Shown here: positions 53,944-60,000 of the stretch, piece after piece
Layout of the letters: each line of letters begins with the position of its first letter
Position numbering within the stretch: the stretch's first letter is position 1
Assembly (NCBI GenBank): GCA_014529385.2
Contig: CM043967.1
Location: 79,817,278 to 79,877,277, forward strand
Source of the DNA: Adiantum capillus-veneris
Lineage: Eukaryota; Streptophyta; Polypodiopsida; Polypodiales; Pteridaceae
Reading direction: 5' to 3'
Length of the DNA stretch: 60,000 nt
Notes under the pieces: generated by a model
The model's database searches: none
The model's input: the letters and a program-made list of their open reading frames with translations, nothing else
What the model was told of the DNA's origin: nothing
Made by a program: the position numbers and the translations under genes

Positions 53944-54584
53944 TGGGCCAACGATGAAGCTCCACAAACATCATGTAGCAGTTTTTGGCCACCGATGCCA
54001 AAGACAAAGTACTCACCGAATGGCGAAGCTTGAAGCTCTCTCCCTAAAAAATCCATTCACAAATATGTAGACAAGTTCTGGGACTTACATCTAAAAGCTA
54101 CTGCCTTCAAAAAGATGGATTTTCTAGAGCAAAAACAACAATTTTGTGCGGGCTTAACTGAAGAAATGGCGGAGTATGTCAACTCCCAAAGGCCACACAC
54201 CATATCTGCGGTCTAGTACACCATACCATGGTGGCTTCTCGAATCAATTTCCAAATAGGGGCTAAGAGAAATCTCAAGCCCACGAACAACAAGGACTCCA
54301 ATGAGCCTAAGGGGAAGGGCAATGTCCAAAAGTCTCCTAAGGGCAATTCCAATAACAACAAAGCTAAGGAGAAGGGAGTTTACAAAGGCAAAAAAAAACT
54401 CTCTCCTGAAGAGCTTGAGTGTTATTGCAAGGATAATTGTTGTTTCAAATGCGGTGAGCAAGGGCATGTGTACCATGTTTGTCCCCAAAAGAACACCCGC
54501 CATGAGCCTCCTAGAACTACCTTGGTCAAAATCCAAGAAGAGGAAGCTCACCACCACAAAGGATCTCCTCTATGCCATACTTGA
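53944..54584 (+). pseudogene. B gag, 3' part with zinc knuckle
   Basis: Continues the gag domain cut at 33767: DAKDKVLTEWRSLKL near 53993, DFLEQKQQFCAGLTEEMAEY near 54119, in shifting frames. A basic K/N-rich stretch and the zinc knuckle CFKCGEQGHVYHVC (about 54444-54482) follow. This shows that C inserted into an existing gag. Confidence 0.85.
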
Positions 54585-54599
54585 GGAAAGGTAAGAGAA

Positions 54600-54966
54600 C
54601 ATGATGCTTTTATTCTCTTTGACCCTGGTTCTACTCACAATTTCATATCCAAGCATCCAAGCCTATGAAATGGGAGATGTCCTACTCACAGATGGTGCTT
54701 TCAGTGGGCAAGAAGCTTTAGTCACTCCCTTAATTGGGAAATTGAGGCTCCGTGTCCAAAGCTATGAGGACAAAGAGGACTTATTCATCTCTCCTCTCAA
54801 GCACAAGGATGTAATCCTAGGGGCACCATGGTTTGATTGGATGGCTGCCAATGTTAAATTCCTTGAAAGGAAAATCTACTTTAGGTTTAGGGAAAAAGAT
54901 ATGTACATAGATGCCAAAGAGATGGGTAACACCATACCCCATTGTACATACGCAAGCTTTCAATAA
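54600..54966 (+). pseudogene. B protease
   Basis: FILFDPGSTHNFISKHPSL near 54612 is the retropepsin active site with DPG instead of DSG/DTG. A frameshift near 54666 separates it from LLTDGAF, HKDVILGAPWFDWM and the rest. The overlapping frame here begins with a hydrophobic stretch that only mimics a signal peptide. Confidence 0.75.
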
Positions 54967-55059
54967 GTCAATAAAGAGCTCTATTTCCGTATACATGATT
55001 TTTTTTGAAGATTCTCAAAATGAACCTAATGCTTTAGCAAAAGAAAATATAAATAATCA

Positions 55060-55470
55060 CAAGGAGCTAGAGTTATCCAATTTTCTCAAGGGATTTCAAG
55101 ATGTTTTTATTGAGACTACATCCCTTGTGAACTACCTCCTAAACGAGGCAATGATGACCATGCAATTGAACTTTTTTCAAGAAGTTCACCGCCTAATAAA
55201 CCTCCTTATAGAGTCTCTCAAGCTCAAGAAGAGAAGATTCAGTATTTATATCACATTATGTCTCAAGATGGCATCGAAATGGATCCATCAAAGTTAGAGG
55301 TAATAAAAGGATGGCCTAATCCAAGGAATCTTCATGAACTAAGAAGCTTAATAGGTATGTGTGCATACTATAGATGCTTCATAGGAAAGTTCTCACAAAT
55401 CGCGGGACCATTACATGACCTAATAAATAAAACATTAGGTATTCATGGTCTGCCAAGGAGAACAAATTGA
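55060..55470 (+). pseudogene. B reverse transcriptase remnants, catalytic core deleted
   Basis: The N-terminal part (FLKGFQDVF, then a frame-shifted conserved region to about 55235) is joined directly to the C-terminal part SQDGIEMDPSKLEVIKGWPN and LIGMCAYYRCFIGKFSQIAGPL. The palm with the YxDD motif is absent, so a deletion removed it. Confidence 0.8.
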
Positions 55471-55489
55471 AAATCATATCTCTCAACCT

Positions 55490-55871
55490 ATGCCTACATT
55501 GTCGGATCTCTCAAATCCATTTGAGGTCCAATGTGATGCTTGTGGTGAATGCCTTGGAGCTATTTTGCTCCAAGAAGGGCACGACATATCCTATGAAAGT
55601 TGAAGGCTCGACCCTGTTGAGCAAGCTCTAGGCATATATGAAAAGGAACTCCTCATAGTTGAAGCACTATTTATTGGGAACTGCTTTCATTCTGCGGACG
55701 GATGAACAAAGTCTTAAGTACTTCATGACACAGACCAAGCTCTCCAAGAAACAAATGAGGTGGAAAAATTTCCTTTCGCAATTTCATTTTCATATTGCTC
55801 ACATTGCTGGCAAGCATAATCAAGTAGCCGATGCACTCTCAAGACGGCCAAGAGTGAATGTGGTTTCATAG
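55490..55871 (+). pseudogene. B RNase H
   Basis: FEVQCDACGECLGAILLQEG near 55522 holds the first catalytic Asp. After frame changes: FILRTDEQSLKYFM and HNQVADALSRRP, the usual RNase H end. Stops near 55600. Confidence 0.82.
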
Positions 55872-56079
55872 CAACTCACAATGATCTATCTTCTATGATA
55901 GATCAGTATGCTATTGATCCCGATTTTAGAGGTGTGATTTCAGCGCTTGCATTATGAAAGAAAGAGGAACCATTTACTTTACAAGATGGTTATCTTCTCT
56001 ATGGAAATAGACTATGCGTTACTAACTCACTATGTGAGAAAGTAATGTATGAATCTCATTCCCTCCTTATGCGGGGCAT

Positions 56080-57100
56080 AGAGGGATTCAGTCTACCCTA
56101 AAAGGGATTGAAACATATTTGTATTGGCCTACCATGAAAGAAAACATACAAGAGTATGTTTCTAAATGTGTGGTATGCCAAAAGACGAAGTTTGATACAG
56201 GGAAGCAACCTGGATTGCTTCAACCTTTGCCAATCCCTAATTCACCATGGGAGAGCATATCCATGGATTTTATCTTTGGATTGCCTAAGTCTATCTATTA
56301 AAATACGGGAATATGGACAATAGTAGACAGGTTCAACAAAAAGCTCATTTTATACCTGTCAAAAAGACTATCAAAGCCCATCAAATGGCAACCCTCTTTA
56401 TGTCACAAATTTTCAAGTACCATGGCTTGCCAATGTCAATAGTGTCGGATAGAGATCCTAGAATGACCACTAATTTTTGGAAGTGTCTCTTTGAGAATTT
56501 AGGGACAAGGCTAAACTTCTCTTCGACCTATCACCCACAAACGGAGGGCCAAAGTGAAATAGCTACACTAACAATTCTTGATCTACTAAAAGCCTACATA
56601 ACGGAAGTAGATTAAAGGTCCCAATGGGAGAAGTACTTAACCTTAGTGGAGTATGCCTACAATAACAATGTACATACTTCCATGAGAAAAGCACCTTTCG
56701 AAGTAATTGAGGGAAGATCAAAAAGTCCCCTGCTACTTACGGTACACGGGAAGATCTTTGCTACAGATGAGTATAGCTGAGACCTACAAGAATCTTTCCA
56801 AAAGATTAAGGATGCTATCTCTATCTCACAGCAAAGACAAAAGGCTGTTGCTGATAAGCACAGAAGAGCCCAAGACTTTAGAGAAAATGATTGGGTATTT
56901 CTTAAATTTCCCAAGGCTTGATTAAGGCACATGATGAGAAAGAATCCTACGAGACACCAAAAGTACTATGCTAAGTTAGCAAAAAGGTACTTGCTCACTT
57001 CCAGATTCTTAGACCAATCAATGAGATGGCCTATCAACTCAAGTTGCCTAGTCATTGGCTCATAAACAATGCTTTCCATGTGAGTCTACTAAAGCCTTAA
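56080..57100 (+). pseudogene. B integrase
   Basis: YWPTMKENIQEYVSKCVVCQ has the CC half of the zinc region; the HH half is eroded. Catalytic D (SMDFIFGLP), D (VSDRDPRMT) and E (TEGQSEIAT) can be read. Stops occur near 56299 and 56613. The C-terminal part includes ADKHRRAQDFRENDWVFLK near 56850 and NAFHVSLLKP near 57075. Confidence 0.85.
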
Positions 57101-57109
57101 AAAGGAGAG

Positions 57110-57290
57110 CCACCTCAAGAACCAACTATTGAAGATCCACCGGAGATCGAGGACCAAGAAGAGGTGCTGCAGTCCGAGTCCATCCTCCGACATGAAGACA
57201 AGCTATTAAGAGGTGGTAAGACTATCCAATAGTATCTTATTAAGTTTAAGAATTATCCTTTTGATGCCGTCTCCCAAGCACCAAGTAGAG
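57110..57290 (+). pseudogene. B chromodomain
   Basis: EEVLQSESILRHEDKLLRGG followed by KTIQ-stop-YLIKFKNYPFD is a chromovirus chromodomain with one in-frame TAG. It classes B as a Ty3/gypsy chromovirus, whose integrase tail targets chromatin. Confidence 0.82.
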
Positions 57291-57898
57291 CTTGTCACTC
57301 TACTATTGTCACTCTACTATGGAAGATTGATAGGACTAATGTGCAAACATCCTTGCGGCGGCAGCTTAGGCTCTCAAGCACCAAATGGATTAGTCATCCA
57401 TTATGGAACGATGTCATAGGGTAAGATAGGGATCCTCTACCAGCTAGAAAAAGGACTAATCAATAGGCTTTAATTAATCTACCCCATAGTCGAGGACGAC
57501 TATGATTTCAAGAGAGAGGTAATGTCATAATAACTAATATTTAATTCTTCTAAATGATTTTCTCATGTTAAAATGATCATTTAATATTGAAAAGTACCAG
57601 GGAAAAAAAGGCTACAATATTGGTTAAGCTGGCAGACCAGCCACAGTAGGGATTGAAAGGAGGGAAAATAGGGATCCAAAGGGGGGGCCCATCTGCAAAA
57701 GAGCAATGTGCAACAATGGGCTTTAAAGACCCTAAGGTTCAGCCCATTAAGACTTCCAAAATGCTAAGGTTTCAAAATTCAAAGATTGTGTCCATTGGTC
57801 AAATCTTAGGGATAATGGATGCTTTGTGAGTGTACACAAAAGTCTTCAAGACTGCTACATAGGAGGGGGCGAGCCCTGTAAGTAGGGGATGAGAGAGC

Positions 57899-57945
<47 letters not shown>
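57899..57945. repeat. (CA)n microsatellite in B 3' LTR
   Basis: 47 bp of CA; counterpart of 31062-31093. Confidence 0.92.
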
Positions 57946-57950
<5 letters not shown>

Positions 57951-58470
57951 GGCTCCCTTTACACAAAGGGAATATGAGACACATGTCATCTCCCTAGCCC
58001 AGTTTCCCACAAGGTGCACTCAAATCCTATTGGATGTCCATAGAGGTGGACCAATGAGAATTACGCTAGAGTAAATCTAGTTTTATTCATTTAAAAACAC
58101 TTAATAAATGAACCAATAAGAATTAAGCTCTCTAGAAGACTATTGGAAAGTCTCCCAAGGGGTCCAATGAGCATTCAGCAGCCCAATGGCTTGCCTACTT
58201 CCTATTGGCTAGAAGAAAAAGGGGTCCAATGAGAGTTTAGTTGCATTATTTAAGTACCAAAATCTCTCACAAAAGGGGAAAGGGGGACACATGTCACAAG
58301 GATATCACTTATGCTTCTCAATTATGATTGGCTAAGCTTTGCAGGGTCCAATGGGGTGCTAGCAAGAGTAAATTGCAAGAGGGGTTGACCAAGAGAGAGA
58401 GAGGGGGACTGATTTTGGCAAGGTATTATCACACACACACACACTCACAATCTCATGTGTGAAGCAAGAA

Positions 58471-58472
<2 letters not shown>

Positions 58473-58519
<47 letters not shown>
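58473..58519. repeat. (CT)n microsatellite in B 3' LTR
   Basis: 47 bp of CT; counterpart of 31634-31681. Confidence 0.92.
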
Positions 58520-58522
<3 letters not shown>

Positions 58523-59198
58523 CTCTCTCCTTCTCAAGCTTTAATGGAAAGCTCATCATCTACTGCAAGCTTGAGAGAAGGGAGGCCTACACCAACAACT
58601 CTTGGATTTGTGATGCAAAGCCAACCAAGAGCCAAGCTTCAACGCATGCTCATCTCCTCTACCATGCTAGTTACTAAGCTATGCTAAGATTTTATGAGTG
58701 ATTATGTGAGGAGATATACTTCTTTCTCGTAAGACTACTCCTTCTTCCTCTCAATCTACTCTCATACCCCTCTAGCTCTCACCATCTTCTAAGGTGTGTG
58801 AGGTCTTGGGTCTGAGACCGTGAGGGAATTGATGTTGTGTTTTATAAGTGTTTTCTTAGTGCTTGAAGTTTTCATCTTTATTGCACTAGCTAGTTATTGA
58901 AGGAACACAAAGAATTGTATTGTAAAATGTCCCCCTTGATGGGAGAAACCTATAATACAAAGCCTTTTGGATGGGGGACCGTCTCCATGTAAATTCGGTC
59001 CTCAACTATTGACAATAGCTTAATTTCTCTCTCTTTTGAAGTATTGTTCATGCCTATCTAGCTAGGTGTTATGCTTTTTATTGCTCTCTCCATCCAAGCA
59101 CTCTTGCTATGCTCATTAGGAATCTATTCTATTGAAATGCTCACTATGTATATGCTATTTTCCACTACACACAAGTTACTAGGCCACAAAAGGTTACA

Positions 59199-60000
59199 AA
59201 AAAAGTGCATCCAATAAATTTTTTCTCATGAAAAAACTTATGAATCTTAGCATGAAAGAAGGTAGCACTATTTTTGGACACTTAAACGAGTTCAACTCCT
59301 TGTTCAGTGAGTTGACATCTCAGGTCTTTGTGAGTTTGATGAAGAACTCAAGTCTTTATTCTTGTTACGCTATCTACATGGGACATATTTTTCACAACCA
59401 TTAGCAATTCATCTCCAAATGGCAAGTTAGTGTTCAATGATGTCACAAAAATGCATTGCTCATTGAAGAGATTTGGCATAAATCTCTTGAAGGTGCTAGT
59501 CATGGAGATGCATATATGGCTGGCAGTTCAATGAAGCAAAGAGGGCATGACAAGAACAAGAAGAAAAGCAAAAGTAGAGAGCAATATCCTTGTAGTCCAA
59601 GCAGAAACAAGAACTCTAGTAGAGAGTGCAGTGCAAGAAATGTCGAGTGTTACTATTGTCATAAAAAGGGTCATTACAAAAAGGATTGTCACAGTTTCTT
59701 AATATACCAAAAAAACATGCAAAAACATAAGTCTGACAAAGGTAAAAGTAGGCTAAAGATTTAGGAGACCAACATGGTTGAGTCTCCCATGCCTACCACT
59801 ATAGTAGAGGATGCTCCTCCTCCAGTGATAAACGTTCTGCCAGTATAGATTCATGCTGAGTTGATAGCAGATCCCTCAAATGTTCTCACCTTTACTTTGG
59901 ATCTCACTCTAGACGCATTGGTTGCACAGGATGAGGGTTATGCGAAGAATTGGATTCTTGATTCTGGTGCAAGTTTTCATGTCACACCGCATAGATCCAT
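59199..60000 (+). pseudogene. Element A copia gag 3' part and start of protease (runs off the window)
   Basis: Resumes the gag cut at 30678: FFLMKKLMNLSMKEGSTIFG then HLNEFNSLFSELTS near 59280, with frame changes. The zinc knuckle CYYCHKKGHYKKDC lies near 59650. After a stop at 59762 and another near 59847, protease sequence NWILDSGASFHVTPHRS begins near 59950 and reaches the window end. Integrase, RT and the LTR of A must lie beyond. Confidence 0.87.

Larger units (their letters stand above)
57523..59198 (+). repeat. B 3' LTR (1676 bp)
   Basis: Starts TGTCATAATAAC after a purine-rich AAGAGAGAGG. It pairs with 30679-32350 and is followed by the TSD AAAAA. Confidence 0.93.

Noticed and set aside
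54601-54966. Signal-peptide-like hydrophobic start
   Set aside because: Out-of-frame reading of the B protease active site; the true frame reads FDPGSTHNFIS.

Overview
The window looks like nuclear DNA of a land plant with a large, transposon-filled genome. Nearly everything recognisable is LTR retrotransposon: Ty1/copia and Ty3/gypsy proteins, plant-type tRNA primer sites (initiator Met and Asp), short target-site duplications (TSDs), a Tat-type element with two RNase H domains, and many CT/GA/CA microsatellites. I found no host gene, tRNA, rRNA or bacterial feature. The sequence does not let me name the species.

Layout. 83-9054: E1, a gypsy-like element with a tRNA-Asp primer site, a complete 5' LTR, a leader carrying a repeated perfect palindrome, one 1354-codon frame broken only by stop codons, and just 74 bp of 3' LTR; its TSD is GGCAC. 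9060-13548: mostly unassigned. 13554-18729: E2, an almost intact copia element (227-bp LTRs, TSD TGATC). 19462-25173, minus strand: E3, a decayed copia element (TSD CAAGT). 25396-28865: remains of two gypsy elements. 29440-29915: a pair of small ORFs of an unfamiliar family.

30388-60000 is a nest at least four levels deep. A copia gag (element A) is split at 30678/59199 by gypsy chromovirus B (30679-59198, TSD AAAAA). The gag of B is split at 33767/53944 by C (571-bp LTRs, degenerate TSD, tRNA-Asp primer site). C carries Tat-type gypsy element D (40563-53329), whose LTRs are nearly identical. LTR divergence by eye fits this order: D youngest, B and C older.

Most interesting: (1) the E1 palindrome array with quantised spacing. 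(2) Four extra ORFs between LTR and gag in D, as two pairs of paralogues. The larger pair start with an F-box-like motif, lack an ATG, and follow 3' splice-site-like sequences of the same phase; the LTR holds a 17-nt ATG mini-exon of matching phase with a consensus GTAAGT donor. (3) A protein module W-x9-QGYY-x6-W-[LV]-P-K plus a retropepsin-like domain, shared by E1 and by the region 3' of an integrase at 38.0-39.9 kb. (4) Stops in E1 and D that can all be explained by C-to-T change of CAG, CAA or CGA, with no frameshifts, as expected from decay of methylated cytosine.
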